Positions 34,802 to 43,369 are shown, counted from the first letter of the stretch. The stretch is 64,000 nt of DNA from Algimonas ampicilliniresistens (GCF_030159955.1 NZ_BSNK01000002.1:682001-746000), one strand, 5' to 3'. The notes: generated by a model not told the origin, from the sequence alone. Translations and numbers: made by a program.

Positions 34802-35584
34802 ATGCTGATCCAACGCCGCGACCGGACCGTTCTAAAACTGTCAGGTGAAGGCGTGCGGGACTGGCTGTCCGGTCTGGTGACCAACTCGCTTAGTGCGCCC
34901 GTGACCTTCGCGGCTCTGCTGACACCGCAGGGCAAGATTATCGCAGATATGTTTATCACGGATCGCGGCGATTACTTGCTGCTTGATGCTCCTCAGACCA
35001 TGGGTGAGGCGCTGCATAAGCGATTGAAGATGTACCGACTTCGCGCTCTAATTGAGATTGAGGATGTGTCGGACACTTTCAATGTCCACTGCCTCTGGAA
35101 TTGCGATGATGACTGCGAGGTCGGTGATACGGACCCGCGCTTGCCTGCCCTTGGGCGTCGGTTAATCTCGAACAACAAAAAGGCCAGCACGGGCGATTGG
35201 GACGCGCACCGCCTGTCCCTCGGTGTGCCTGACAGTGAATGGGATTTCGGCACGGCCAGCACATTTCCGGCCGATGCCTGTATGGATCAGCTGAACGGCG
35301 TGGACTTCCACGGCGGCTGTTTCGTCGGTCAGGAAGTGGTCTCGCGCATGCGGCGGATGACAACCGTGCGCAAACGGATGCGCGGCCTTGTTTTGAACGG
35401 GCCTGCGGAGGCTGGCGACAAGATCAAAGCTGGTGAACGCAGTGTGGGACAGGTGCTCCATGTAAGCGGTACGCAAGCGATGGCGCTAGTCCGCCTGGAC
35501 CGACTACGCGAAGCCAGCGTCTCGCCAGAGGTTCGCGGTGAACGTGTCGCTGTGATGGATAGCGTATTAGGCACGGATGATTAG
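34802..35584 (+). CDS. ygfZ: YgfZ/GcvT-like folate-binding Fe-S maintenance protein
   Basis: YgfZ is a tetrahydrofolate-binding protein needed for some Fe-S enzymes. The 260-residue product has the GcvT-like N-terminal domain ('LSGEGVRDWLSGLVTNSL...AALLTPQGKIIADMFI') and the diagnostic cysteine motif near residues 176-188 'GGCFVGQEVVSRM' (consensus K-G-C-Y-x-G-Q-E). The C-terminal beta-barrel follows. It is divergent from the AAA+ operon. A 43-bp gap separates it from the GNAT gene. Confidence 0.9.
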   Translation: MLIQRRDRTVLKLSGEGVRDWLSGLVTNSLSAPVTFAALLTPQGKIIADMFITDRGDYLLLDAPQTMGEALHKRLKMYRLRALIEIEDVSDTFNVHCLWNCDDDCEVGDTDPRLPALGRRLISNNKKASTGDWDAHRLSLGVPDSEWDFGTASTFPADACMDQLNGVDFHGGCFVGQEVVSRMRRMTTVRKRMRGLVLNGPAEAGDKIKAGERSVGQVLHVSGTQAMALVRLDRLREASVSPEVRGERVAVMDSVLGTDD

Positions 35585-35626
35585 GTAGTCGTTGACCGAC
35601 TTCTAACCGGAGGACATTATCGACTT

Positions 35627-36094
35627 ATGACCCGTCCTGTCGAAATCCACCGCAATGACCGTTCCGCTCTGCCGCGCTTTGCTGCGCTAAACGCGGAATG
35701 GATCGAAGACCTGCATGTGTTGGAAGAGTCCGACAAGGCGATGGTGGCCACACCGGAGATCTATCTCGACAATGGCGGTCAGGTTTTTTCCGCTCACATA
35801 GACGGCGAAGTTGCCGGCGCGGTTGCGCTGAAACCCCACCCGGACGGGCGGTGGGAGTTGACAAAGATGGCCGTCGATCAGCGCTTTCGCGGTCACGGCA
35901 TTGGTCAAAAACTGATGGATGCTGTGCAAGATTATGCGCGGGATATTTTAAAGTTGGACTCGATATTCTTGCTGTCGAATACAAAGAATGAAGCGGCTTT
36001 GCGGCTCTATGAACGCAATGGTTGGACGGTGAATCATGAGGGCACACATCCGATTTATGCGCGATGCAATATCGGAATGGAGAAGCGGCTGTGA
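35627..36094 (+). CDS. GNAT-family N-acetyltransferase
   Basis: A 155-residue acetyltransferase with the acetyl-CoA-binding motif A ('LTKMAVDQRFRGHGIGQKLMDAVQDYAR', residues ~81-108, containing R-G-H-G-I-G) and motif B 'LLSNTKNEAALRLYERNGWTV'. The substrate cannot be told from the sequence. Its stop overlaps the GTG of the following gene. Confidence 0.88.
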   Translation: MTRPVEIHRNDRSALPRFAALNAEWIEDLHVLEESDKAMVATPEIYLDNGGQVFSAHIDGEVAGAVALKPHPDGRWELTKMAVDQRFRGHGIGQKLMDAVQDYARDILKLDSIFLLSNTKNEAALRLYERNGWTVNHEGTHPIYARCNIGMEKRL

Positions 36095-36447
36095 GCCACG
36101 ACTTTGTTCTGAACGGGAAACGGTTCCGGCCCGTGTCTAATTCGAAAAGCGGTCGGGTTGCCAGCGACGCCCTATTCACATTTTCACAATTGGGCGAGGC
36201 GTTCAGCGCTACATATTCAGGTGCAGGCTTTACTGACGGACATCTGATCGGCCAGATGACGGGTACTGATCAGGCCGTCCTGATCTATCATTCTCGGGCC
36301 GAAGATGGCTCGCTTGAAGCCGGAGAGGCCACGGCGGTCTTCTCAGAAGTGAAAAACGGATCAATCCTGATCGATATGGACTGGCGTTGGCTCAATGGCT
36401 CTAAGGCGTTCGGCACATCCCAATATCAAGAGATCGTGAATGAGTGA
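36091..36447 (+). CDS. Small beta-rich hypothetical protein
   Basis: A 118-residue protein starting with GTG at 36091 over the GNAT stop (an ATG at 36064 would sit deep in that gene). The pattern 'FRPVSNSKSGRVASDALFTFSQ...FSATYSGAGFTDGHLIGQM...LIYHSRAEDGSLEAGEATAVFSE...DMDWRWLNGSKAFGTSQYQEI' matches a small family often labelled 'N-acetylglutamate synthase' in automatic annotation. It has no GNAT or other catalytic motif, so I do not accept that function. It is likely a lipocalin-like or beta-barrel fold. Confidence 0.65.
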   Translation: MSHDFVLNGKRFRPVSNSKSGRVASDALFTFSQLGEAFSATYSGAGFTDGHLIGQMTGTDQAVLIYHSRAEDGSLEAGEATAVFSEVKNGSILIDMDWRWLNGSKAFGTSQYQEIVNE

Positions 36448-37048
36448 GTTTCCTAATCACGACCCGGATCTGCCGCGTTGCGGTTGGGTGTCGCCGACCG
36501 ATGCACTTTATTGCCACTATCATGATGCGGAGTGGGGGCGTCCGATCCGTGATCCGAAGGCCTTGTTTTCAAAACTTATCCAGGACGGGCAGCAAGCCGG
36601 ATTGGCTTGGATTACAATCCTGCGCAAGCGCGACAATCTATTGGCCGCCTATGACGGGTTCGATCCGGATGTTGTCGCGCACTATACGGATGCGGATCGC
36701 GCCCGTCTTCTTAGTGACCCCGGCATTATCCGCTCAAAGTCTAAGATTGACGCCACTATTGGCAATGCCAAAGTCTATCTCGACATGCGCGATGACGGGA
36801 TCGATTTCTCTGATTATCTCTGGGATTTCGTAGGGGGGAAACCTATCGTCAATGAATGGGCGCAGTTTTCTGACGCGCCTGTGAAAACCTCTGAGTCTGA
36901 AGCGATGAGCAAGGATCTCAAAAAACGCGGCTTCAAGTTTGTCGGCCCTGTCATTGCCTATGCTTTCATGCAGGCGGTTGGAATGGTGAATGATCACAGC
37001 CTAGACTGCCATGCGCGCTTAGCCTGTAAGGAGACCCGGGCGATATGA
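36440..37048 (+). CDS. tag: DNA-3-methyladenine glycosylase I
   Basis: Tag excises 3-methyladenine from alkylated DNA. The 202-residue product has the family N-terminus 'RCGWVSPTDALYCHYHDAEWGRPIRDPKALFSKLIQDGQQAGLAWITILRKRDN', with the zinc-ligand Cys and His. The C-terminal 'GFKFVGPVIAYAFMQAVGMVNDHSLDCHAR' supplies the other zinc ligands. It overlaps the upstream gene by 8 bases. Confidence 0.95.
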   Translation: MSEFPNHDPDLPRCGWVSPTDALYCHYHDAEWGRPIRDPKALFSKLIQDGQQAGLAWITILRKRDNLLAAYDGFDPDVVAHYTDADRARLLSDPGIIRSKSKIDATIGNAKVYLDMRDDGIDFSDYLWDFVGGKPIVNEWAQFSDAPVKTSESEAMSKDLKKRGFKFVGPVIAYAFMQAVGMVNDHSLDCHARLACKETRAI

Positions 37049-37108
37049 AACGCTTTGTCCTTTGACGCGCGTGTCAGCATCGCTAAACGGGCCGCTTAGC
37101 TGCGCAGG

Positions 37109-38263
37109 ATGTTACTCGTGAAAGCCGTTATCTCCTCCACTGGCTTGTGGACTCCGGACCAGTCGATTTCCAATGAGGAACTGGTCGAAAGCTTCAATGC
37201 TTATGTCGACAAGTGGAATCGTGAGAATGCTGACGCAATAGCGGCAGGAGAGCGTGATGCGCTGGCCCATTCCTCGGCTGAGTTCATCGAGAAAGCCTCC
37301 GGAATTAAGAGCCGTTTTGTGCTCAGCAAAGATCCGATTTTAGATCCTGACACGATGGCGCCGCGTATTCCAGCGCGTCCAAATGACGAACCGTCCGTGC
37401 TGGCAGAAATGGCAGTCAAGGCCGCCGAGAATGCGCTGGAACGCGCGGGTAAAACGGCGGCTGACGTGGACGCCGTGATTGTCGCCTGTTCCAATCTTCA
37501 ACGCGGCTACCCCGCTATCGCGGTGGAAGTGCAGGACTTGCTCGGTGTTCAAGGCTTTGGCTTTGATATGAACGTGGCCTGTAGTTCCGCGACCTTCGGT
37601 CTCGAAGCCGCGCGCGGCCTCATTTATGGCGGCCAAGCGAAAAGCGTACTCGTCCTCAATCCGGAAATTTGCACGGCCCATCTGAACTTTAAAGATCGGG
37701 ACAGTCACTTCATCTTTGGTGATGTGGCAACCGCAATCTTAGTGGAGCGTGAGGATGTGGCCCCGGCAAGCCATTGGGAAATCATTGGTGCAAAACTGGT
37801 GACCCAATTCTCCAATAACATTCGCAACAATTTCGGCTTCCTCAATCACACCGCGCCCGAGGATAACGGGATGCAAGGCGACCGTGGTCGCAAGGGGCTG
37901 ACAGATAAGCTGTTTGTTCAAAATGGTCGCAGCGTCTTTAAAGAGGTCGTGCCCTTGGTCGCGCGCTTGATCACGGATGAAGCCGAAGGCCTAGGCATCG
38001 ACCCCAATGACCTCAAGCGTCTGTGGCTGCATCAGGCTAACCTCAGCATGAATGTTTTAATTGCGAAGAAGGTGCTCGGCAAAGACGTGAACATTGAGAA
38101 AGCGCCCGTCGTGCTGGACGAATATGCTAATACGTCGAGCGCGGGCTCAATCATCGCCTTCCATAAACATAGCGATGATTTTCAAGATGGAGACACAGGG
38201 CTGATCTGCTCATTTGGGGCGGGCTATTCAGCGGGTGCAGTCTTTGTCCGCAAAGTTGGGTAG
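37109..38263 (+). CDS. Beta-ketoacyl-ACP synthase III family enzyme
   Basis: A thiolase-fold ketosynthase with the KAS III catalytic triad: Cys in 'NVACSSATFG' (~157), His in 'LWLHQANLS' (~306) and Asn in 'EYANTSSAGS' (~340). At 384 residues it is longer than typical FabH (~317), with an N-terminal insertion at ~25-80. It probably condenses an acyl-CoA with malonyl-ACP; which acyl-CoA is not evident. GTG at 37118 is an alternative start, about 8 bases after AGGA. A perfect terminator follows. Confidence 0.88.
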   Translation: MLLVKAVISSTGLWTPDQSISNEELVESFNAYVDKWNRENADAIAAGERDALAHSSAEFIEKASGIKSRFVLSKDPILDPDTMAPRIPARPNDEPSVLAEMAVKAAENALERAGKTAADVDAVIVACSNLQRGYPAIAVEVQDLLGVQGFGFDMNVACSSATFGLEAARGLIYGGQAKSVLVLNPEICTAHLNFKDRDSHFIFGDVATAILVEREDVAPASHWEIIGAKLVTQFSNNIRNNFGFLNHTAPEDNGMQGDRGRKGLTDKLFVQNGRSVFKEVVPLVARLITDEAEGLGIDPNDLKRLWLHQANLSMNVLIAKKVLGKDVNIEKAPVVLDEYANTSSAGSIIAFHKHSDDFQDGDTGLICSFGAGYSAGAVFVRKVG

Positions 38264-38284
38264 AGCGGACGATCTTAGCCCATA

Positions 38285-38310
38285 AAAAACCCGGCTTGAG
38301 CCGGGTTTTT
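38285..38310. terminator. Bidirectional intrinsic terminator
   Basis: A perfect 12-bp inverted repeat (AAAAACCCGGCT / AGCCGGGTTTTT, 2-base loop) gives a GC stem with a T-run on both strands. It ends the ketosynthase gene on the plus strand and the DUF6481 gene on the minus strand. Confidence 0.92.
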
Positions 38311-38331
38311 AAATTCGTTTTTTATTCGAGA

Positions 38332-38676
38332 CTAGCGTTTCGTCCGGGCCTTACGCGCCGCATATTTAGCGTCACGACGAGCTTTCTGCGCGCGGACCAT
38401 TTCTTCTTTCGCTTTCTTTTTAGCGACTTCGGCCAGCTTCTTCTTACGTTCGCGTTCAGCTTTTTCGGCTTTCTCGTTTTCGATATTAGCGGCCTTCTCT
38501 GCGGCACGCTGTTTTTCGCGTTCTTCACGGGCGGCGTTTCGGGCCGCGCGTTCTTCCATCAGCCGTTCTTTTTCGGCTGGATCGAGTTGCTTTTCCTGCG
38601 CACGTTTCAACATGGCCAATTTGGCCTCTTTTTGCGCCTGAAGGCGGTCGTTAAATGTCTGACCGGGTATGCTCAT
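38332..38676 (-). CDS. DUF6481-type Lys/Arg/Glu/Ala-rich small protein
   Basis: A 114-residue protein with a short N-terminus 'MSIPGQTFNDRLQAQKEAKLAMLKRAQEK', then an almost uninterrupted highly charged helix of Ala, Glu, Lys and Arg. This matches the DUF6481 pattern common in alphaproteobacteria. Function unknown; RNA or ribosome association is sometimes suspected for such proteins but cannot be read here. The stand-alone gene ends at the bidirectional terminator. Confidence 0.72.
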   Translation of the reverse strand: MSIPGQTFNDRLQAQKEAKLAMLKRAQEKQLDPAEKERLMEERAARNAAREEREKQRAAEKAANIENEKAEKAERERKKKLAEVAKKKAKEEMVRAQKARRDAKYAARKARTKR

Positions 38677-38803
38677 AAATTAGGGTGCTCTTAGACTTGT
38701 TCGTGAGAAGCGCGCTATATCGCGACACTTCCACCATAAATCAAGCCAAAGGCGCTGTATTTACCGTGAAAGGCCGACTTAGGAGGCGACCCTCATACGC
38801 ATC

Positions 38804-41074
38804 CTAGAAATCGACACTGACCCCGGCGAAGAGTTCGCGCGGTTTTCCGGGGCGCAGACCATAAGGTCGACGGGCCGCAATGTAGGTCTCGTCAAACAAG
38901 TTCTCCGCTTTCACCCGCAGCCGGACAGTCTCACTCAGCTGATAATAGGCTGACAGGTCCACGATCGTGCGCGCGTCGATCCGCTCATCTGCTGCAACGG
39001 ATCCCTGACCCGCAATATTGCGGGTTTCTGAAACAGTATTCAGCAGCGCGTCCAACCCCCAGCTGTCGCCTTCCAGGCCAACGGTCAGGGTAAATTGATG
39101 GGTTGGAACGTAAGGTAGGCTGTCGCCTGCTGAAACGTTGCCGAAGAAACTATCCGCGAATGTACTTTTGATCTCGGTTTCAGTCCATGTGTAGGTGGCG
39201 GATACGGGGATCCGTATGTGACCCGCTGTAAAAGCGTAATCGAGCGTGGCTTCCAGTCCGTAAACATCGACTTCGCCGGCATTGAAGGCATCGCCGATCT
39301 CACATTCCGAGCCGCCCGCACTATTCGTGCACTCGCCGAGCAAGTTGGAATAATCATTAAAGAAGCCGATCGCTTCCAACCGTAAATTCCCGGGCCGCGA
39401 ATTCCCCTGCGGCGCATATCGGAAACCGGCTTCCCATACCGTGCTTTGTTCGGCGTCCGTGCTTTGACGCGAAGAGACGGACGGGGCGGAGAAGCCGCGG
39501 TGTACGCCGCCCAGAACCGACAGGCCGTGGTCGAAATCATAAATCGCTGACAGAGCCGGTAGCCACTCCGTATAGTCATTGTCGCGCTCAGAATCTGGCG
39601 TGAGGCTGCGATCTGGCGTGTTCCAGCGACGTTGCTCGGTGCTGACATCTTCCACGCGCAGGCCGGCTGTGACCGATAAGGCCCCGATTTCGGTTCGGTT
39701 CTCTAGATAGGCGGATAGGGCTTTGGAGGATGACAAACGGTTGGCCTGTGTGCCGGGCGCGTTGTCGGTGGTTAGAATTAGTGCAGTATTATCGATCCGG
39801 TATCCGTCCTGATCTTGAAAGCGGTCGACCTCATCCTCGTGATAGCGCAGTGACGCGGTCAGATTATGTGTCAGGGTTCCTGTCTGGACGGTCCCTGCAA
39901 CCGCGGACTGGATGCCTTGCGTGTAATAGGTACGGTTGTTGGCCCGTAGCTGTAGGGCGTCATCCGGAGAGACATAGCCGGGTGCGCCTTCTAGCACTTG
40001 GAATTCTTGCGAACAGGTCAATGGATCGCGCAGGATTTCATCAAGGCTGTTGCAGGCGCCGTTGCCGGAGAGTTGTGAATTGTCGAACCGGTCGAGCTTG
40101 ACCCAATTGCGCGAAAAATCGGTCCGGTAGGCAATGGTCGTCATGTCCCAGTCATTGCCGAGACCAATGGTGTGGGTCAGTTGGTAAGTCTGGCGGTCAT
40201 TATCCATTCGGTCCAGCGCGGACGCATTGTAGCGGCGCAGGGGGTTGGCATCGAAGTCAGCTTGGCTGAGACCAAGATAAGTCTCGTCGCCGTCCTCATC
40301 CTTGCTTTGCAGCTTCAACTCGAAGGATTGATTGGGAAGATAGGCACCAAGTTTGACGACATAATCCTGCAGCACAAACCCAGTGTCGCCCGTATCTAAC
40401 TCCTTGAATCCATCGGTGCGGTCTTGAAAGGTTTCGACCAAGGCGCCTAGGTCAAACCCGTTGAAGGCTTTGCGGCCGCCAACCCAGGCATGGGTAATAA
40501 GGCGATTATGATCGGATAAGAGTAGATCGATATGTCCTGATGGTTCTTGCGGAATGGGGGTTGAGAAAAATTGGATCGCACCAGCCGTCGTGTTGGGGCC
40601 ATATTTAATTGTCGCAGGGCCCTTAGAAATCTCGACCGCGTTCATCCGGCCCGTGACCGGGAAATAATAGGCGGCGGGCGCAGAATAAGCGGCCGGTGCA
40701 GCCAAAACACCATCTTCCAAGATGACAATTTTGGATGATCGATCCGCCCCGGATCCACGTAATCCGATGTTGGGACGAAGGCCGTACCCATCTTCTTCTT
40801 GAAGATTGACGCCGGGTACCCGACGCAGCACGCGGTTGATGTCGGCGTAAGTTTGCTCAGCGAGGGCATCAGCGCCAATGAAGGTGACCGCGCCCGGAAT
40901 ATCATTGGCGTTTCCAACCGTGCCGACGACAGTGATGATGTCGAGATTGTTCAGATCAGGATTGGTCTGCTGAGCAAAACTAGGGGCGGCGAGAAGGCTT
41001 GAACCGATTAGCAGTGTCGCGGCAAGAACAGGTCTGCGTGCGGCTTGATGGCCGAGGAATAGGGATGGGGTCAT
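38804..41074 (-). CDS. TonB-dependent receptor, FecA-like
   Basis: An outer-membrane receptor of 756 residues with a signal peptide ('LAATLLIGSSLLAAPSFAQ'). The plug domain (~45-170) has 'ITVVGTVGNANDIPGAVTFIGADALAEQ' and 'GLRPNIGLRGSGADRSSKIVILEDGVLAAPAAYSAPAAYYFPVTGRMNAVEISKGPATIKYGPNTTAGAIQFFS', the last part typical of FecA-type ferric-citrate receptors. The C-terminus ends in Phe ('RELFAGVSVDF'), as outer-membrane beta-barrels do. Two Fur-like boxes flank its predicted promoter, supporting iron regulation. The substrate (ferric dicitrate or another siderophore) is inferred; no fecIR genes are adjacent. Confidence 0.9.
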   Translation of the reverse strand: MTPSLFLGHQAARRPVLAATLLIGSSLLAAPSFAQQTNPDLNNLDIITVVGTVGNANDIPGAVTFIGADALAEQTYADINRVLRRVPGVNLQEEDGYGLRPNIGLRGSGADRSSKIVILEDGVLAAPAAYSAPAAYYFPVTGRMNAVEISKGPATIKYGPNTTAGAIQFFSTPIPQEPSGHIDLLLSDHNRLITHAWVGGRKAFNGFDLGALVETFQDRTDGFKELDTGDTGFVLQDYVVKLGAYLPNQSFELKLQSKDEDGDETYLGLSQADFDANPLRRYNASALDRMDNDRQTYQLTHTIGLGNDWDMTTIAYRTDFSRNWVKLDRFDNSQLSGNGACNSLDEILRDPLTCSQEFQVLEGAPGYVSPDDALQLRANNRTYYTQGIQSAVAGTVQTGTLTHNLTASLRYHEDEVDRFQDQDGYRIDNTALILTTDNAPGTQANRLSSSKALSAYLENRTEIGALSVTAGLRVEDVSTEQRRWNTPDRSLTPDSERDNDYTEWLPALSAIYDFDHGLSVLGGVHRGFSAPSVSSRQSTDAEQSTVWEAGFRYAPQGNSRPGNLRLEAIGFFNDYSNLLGECTNSAGGSECEIGDAFNAGEVDVYGLEATLDYAFTAGHIRIPVSATYTWTETEIKSTFADSFFGNVSAGDSLPYVPTHQFTLTVGLEGDSWGLDALLNTVSETRNIAGQGSVAADERIDARTIVDLSAYYQLSETVRLRVKAENLFDETYIAARRPYGLRPGKPRELFAGVSVDF

Positions 41075-41214
41075 GACTTAGACGTATTTCTGTGTCTGCA
41101 CGGTCATCCTGCAATGGCGCGTGCCTCATCATATGTGCGTCCGCTGCTTGGGCCAGCAGCCGGGCAAGATGGGGTCCGGGCAATTGCAGGATCATTCCCG
41201 CGCTCTCCTGCACC

Positions 41215-41286
41215 TGCGAACCATTCGCAAGTTCTATGGCGGCTATAGGAGGCGCATATAATTTTGGCAACTGCAAATCATTCGCA
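41215..41286 (-). promoter_or_regulatory. Iron-responsive promoter of the FecA-like receptor with two Fur-like boxes
   Basis: Two 15-bp 7-1-7 palindromes, TGCGAACCATTCGCA (41215-41229) and TGCAAATCATTCGCA (41272-41286), match each other at 13 of 15 positions. Between them, on the minus strand, are TTGCCA (41265-41270) and TATAGC (41242-41247) with a 17-bp spacer, a good -35/-10 pair. One box abuts the -35 and the other sits just past the expected start point, an ideal layout for repression. Fur or a related regulator is inferred. Confidence 0.72.
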
Positions 41287-41336
41287 AAATGCAGTTAATT
41301 TTGAAACTGTCTCTTAATGACTCTTTTCAGGCTCAA

Positions 41337-41807
41337 CTAAGCCGGATCGATCTCGGCAATGCAGTCGATTTCGACAGCGACATCCAGCGGCAGGCTGGGT
41401 GCGGAGACGGCGAAACGAGCATGTCGACCAGCGTCGCCGAACAGGGCGACCATGAGGTCGGAGCAACCATTGATAATTTGAGGAATGGCGGCGCCAGTGG
41501 CCTCCGGAGTGGCCTGAACAAACCCACCTAGCTTTACGATGCGCCGGACCCGGGACAGGTCGCCTCCGCAAGCGGCTTTCAGTTGAGCGACAATGTTGAG
41601 GCCACATAAGCGCGCCGCGTGCTGACCGTCTTCAACTTTTAGGTCTTTCCCCAGTCGGCCTTGGATCATGATCTCGCCAATCTTACTAATTTGACCGGAG
41701 ATAAATACCTGATTGCCGCTGATCACATAGGGCACATAATTGGCCACTGGAGCCATCGGCTCAGGCAAGCTCAGGCCCATCTCAGTCAGTTTGGACTCAA
41801 TTGACAT
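41337..41807 (-). CDS. RidA (YjgF/YER057c) family protein
   Basis: A 156-residue member of the longer RidA subgroup. Recognisable features are 'NYVPYVISGNQVFISGQISK', 'AARLCGLNIVAQLKAACGGDLSRVRRIVKLGGFVQATPEATGAAIPQIINGCSDLMVALFG', and the C-terminal 'HARFAVSAPSLPLDVAVEIDCIAEI' with the conserved Arg. The best-known RidA proteins hydrolyse reactive enamine/imine intermediates. The exact role of this subgroup is not established. The gene is transcribed alone. Confidence 0.88.
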   Translation of the reverse strand: MSIESKLTEMGLSLPEPMAPVANYVPYVISGNQVFISGQISKIGEIMIQGRLGKDLKVEDGQHAARLCGLNIVAQLKAACGGDLSRVRRIVKLGGFVQATPEATGAAIPQIINGCSDLMVALFGDAGRHARFAVSAPSLPLDVAVEIDCIAEIDPA

Positions 41808-41878
41808 TTTTACGGCTCCATTTCTGTGCGATTTGCGTATGAAGTTCGCGACCCGCCGTCCAGCCCGAGGAGTTTTTC

Positions 41879-42475
41879 ATGCCTGATTCTTTTCCCCTTC
41901 CTGCTTGGAATGAGGGGGTTCTGGATTTTCTTGCTAGCCGACGAAGCAATCTGGCAAAGTCGATGAGTGAGCCAGGGCCGGATGCAGAGACTCTTGAGAC
42001 GATTCTCGAAATCGGGACTCGGGTTCCAGATCACCGCAAGCTAACGCCGTGGCGATTGGTTGTCTTTCAGGGCGAGGCCCGCGCAGCCTTCGGGGAGGTG
42101 CTTAAAGCGGTCCACCGGGACGATTACCCGAACTATCCAGAGGATCGGCATCAATTTGAAGCTGACCGTTTCTTGCGGGCTCCAATCATTATCGCTGTTA
42201 TTAGTGCGCCGAAACTCTGCCCGCGCGGGACGCCAACTTGGGAACAGCAACTGTCGGCAGGTGCTGTTAGTTTCAATCTTTGTCTCGCTGCGCAAGCGTC
42301 TGGGTTTGGCGCGCAATGGTTGACGGAATGGTACGCCTTTGATGCGAGAATCAACGCCGCACTTGGTATGAGTGAGGGAGAACAAGTAGCCGGGTTTATT
42401 TATATTGGAACGCCAACACAGCCGGCAACGCCAAGAATGCGTCCGGACCTCAGCGACGTCGTGCGGTTCGCTTAA
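41879..42475 (+). CDS. Nitroreductase family protein (YdjA-like)
   Basis: A 198-residue FMN-dependent nitroreductase fold. 'FLASRRSNLAKSMSEPGPDAETLETILEIGTRVPDHRKLTPWRLVVFQGEAR' has the N-terminal FMN-phosphate-binding Arg/Ser pattern. 'SAGAVSFNLCLAAQASGFGAQWLTEWYAFD' is the central helix region of the short YdjA type, and 'AGFIYIGTPTQPATPRMRP' is the C-terminal strand. The substrate is unknown. It is divergent from the RidA gene across 71 bp. Confidence 0.88.
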   Translation: MPDSFPLPAWNEGVLDFLASRRSNLAKSMSEPGPDAETLETILEIGTRVPDHRKLTPWRLVVFQGEARAAFGEVLKAVHRDDYPNYPEDRHQFEADRFLRAPIIIAVISAPKLCPRGTPTWEQQLSAGAVSFNLCLAAQASGFGAQWLTEWYAFDARINAALGMSEGEQVAGFIYIGTPTQPATPRMRPDLSDVVRFA

Positions 42476-42549
42476 CATAGGTTATATGAGTGTGCTCAAC
42501 TCCGGTCATTCACAGTCAATCACACCAATATGAGGTGACAGAGACTGAC

Positions 42550-42720
42550 TGCGATATTATCTAGATTTCATGGAAGGGCCTTGTGCCCGGCCTATCGTCC
42601 CTGGTCTCCATTGCGCCCCGTGAGACCGGGGACCTTCTGGCCCAGTACGCCTCTCTGCGACATTGCGACATGAAACGGATCGTCCCTGCGGGGCGTATCA
42701 ATTGTTCATTCCTGTTTTAG
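42550..42720 (+). ncRNA. Candidate structured RNA between nitroreductase and CIA30 genes
   Basis: The 259-bp gap 42476-42734 is unusually rich in hairpins. These are GGGC/GCCC near 42577, GGTCTCC pairing with GGGGACC around 42600-42642 with an inner CCCCG/CGGGG, and a nine-pair stem GATCGTCCC/GGGGCGTATC near 42680-42701 followed by 'aattgttcattcctgtttt'. ATCGTCCCTG occurs twice. A possible promoter (GTGACA, 16-base spacer, TTATCT) lies near 42536-42563. I could not match it to tmRNA, SRP RNA or 6S RNA. It may be an independent RNA or a long leader of the CIA30 gene. Confidence 0.3.
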
Positions 42721-42734
42721 AAATACCTTATCGC

Positions 42735-43358
42735 ATGCTCTATCGATCCATCACAGTCTTGCTGCCACTCCTGACCTTTCTGGCCTTAGGCGTGGTGGGA
42801 TGCGCGGCGTCTGCACAGGGGACGTCAGGGGATCGCATCACCCAGAAAGACTGTATCATGAAAATGGATCTCTCCGACTCCGACACGCTCAACGCTTGGC
42901 AAGTCGTCAATGATGGGGTCATGGGCGGCCTGTCCCAAGGCGCAAGGTTCGCCGAAGAGAATTACATGGTTTTTCGCGGTATTATCAACACAAACGGCGG
43001 TGGTTTTTCGTCAATCCGAACAGCGATGCGGCCCGGACAGTTGAGCGACGCAGAGGGGATCCGGTTGCGGATCCGGTCAGACGGCCGTGACTATAAAATG
43101 ACATTCCGCACATCAGAACGCTGGCGGGGGCGTTCTGTCTCTTACCAGGCTGCCATCCCAATCACGCCTGCGGGTGAGTGGGCCCATGTCCTCGTGCCGT
43201 TTGATGCACTCGACACAACCGTCTTTGGACGCCGCGTAAGAGTCGACCCGTTCGACAAATCCGACGTGCGTGAACTGGGTATCATCCTCGCCGACGGCCG
43301 CGACGGCCCGTTCCGATTGGAGATCCGAAGCTTGGGGTGCGCGACCAAAGAAACGTAG
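42735..43358 (+). CDS. CIA30-family lipoprotein
   Basis: A 207-residue protein related to complex I intermediate-associated protein 30 (NADH:ubiquinone oxidoreductase assembly factor domain). ATG 42735 gives a clean lipoprotein signal ('LLPLLTFLALGVVGC', lipid Cys ~23); the longer TTG frame from 42663 does not. The CIA30 domain is seen in 'WQVVNDGVMGGLSQGARFAEENYMVFRGIINTNGGGFSSIRTAM', 'RDYKMTFRTS' and 'DVRELGIILADGRDGPFRLEIRSL'. The extracytoplasmic location makes a complex I role doubtful; it is probably a carbohydrate-binding-like jelly-roll. It converges on the DUF6768 gene. Confidence 0.82.
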   Translation: MLYRSITVLLPLLTFLALGVVGCAASAQGTSGDRITQKDCIMKMDLSDSDTLNAWQVVNDGVMGGLSQGARFAEENYMVFRGIINTNGGGFSSIRTAMRPGQLSDAEGIRLRIRSDGRDYKMTFRTSERWRGRSVSYQAAIPITPAGEWAHVLVPFDALDTTVFGRRVRVDPFDKSDVRELGIILADGRDGPFRLEIRSLGCATKET

Positions 43359-43369
43359 CCGCACGACCC

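Noticed and set aside
35625-36179. 184-residue frame on the minus strand
   Set aside because: It is antisense to the GNAT gene and the next small gene; no ribosome site or domain.
42550-42720. tmRNA, SRP RNA or 6S RNA
   Set aside because: The GGAAGG-type SRP loop and tmRNA tRNA-like ends with CCA are missing, and I could not recognise the 6S bubble, so it is kept only as an unclassified candidate.
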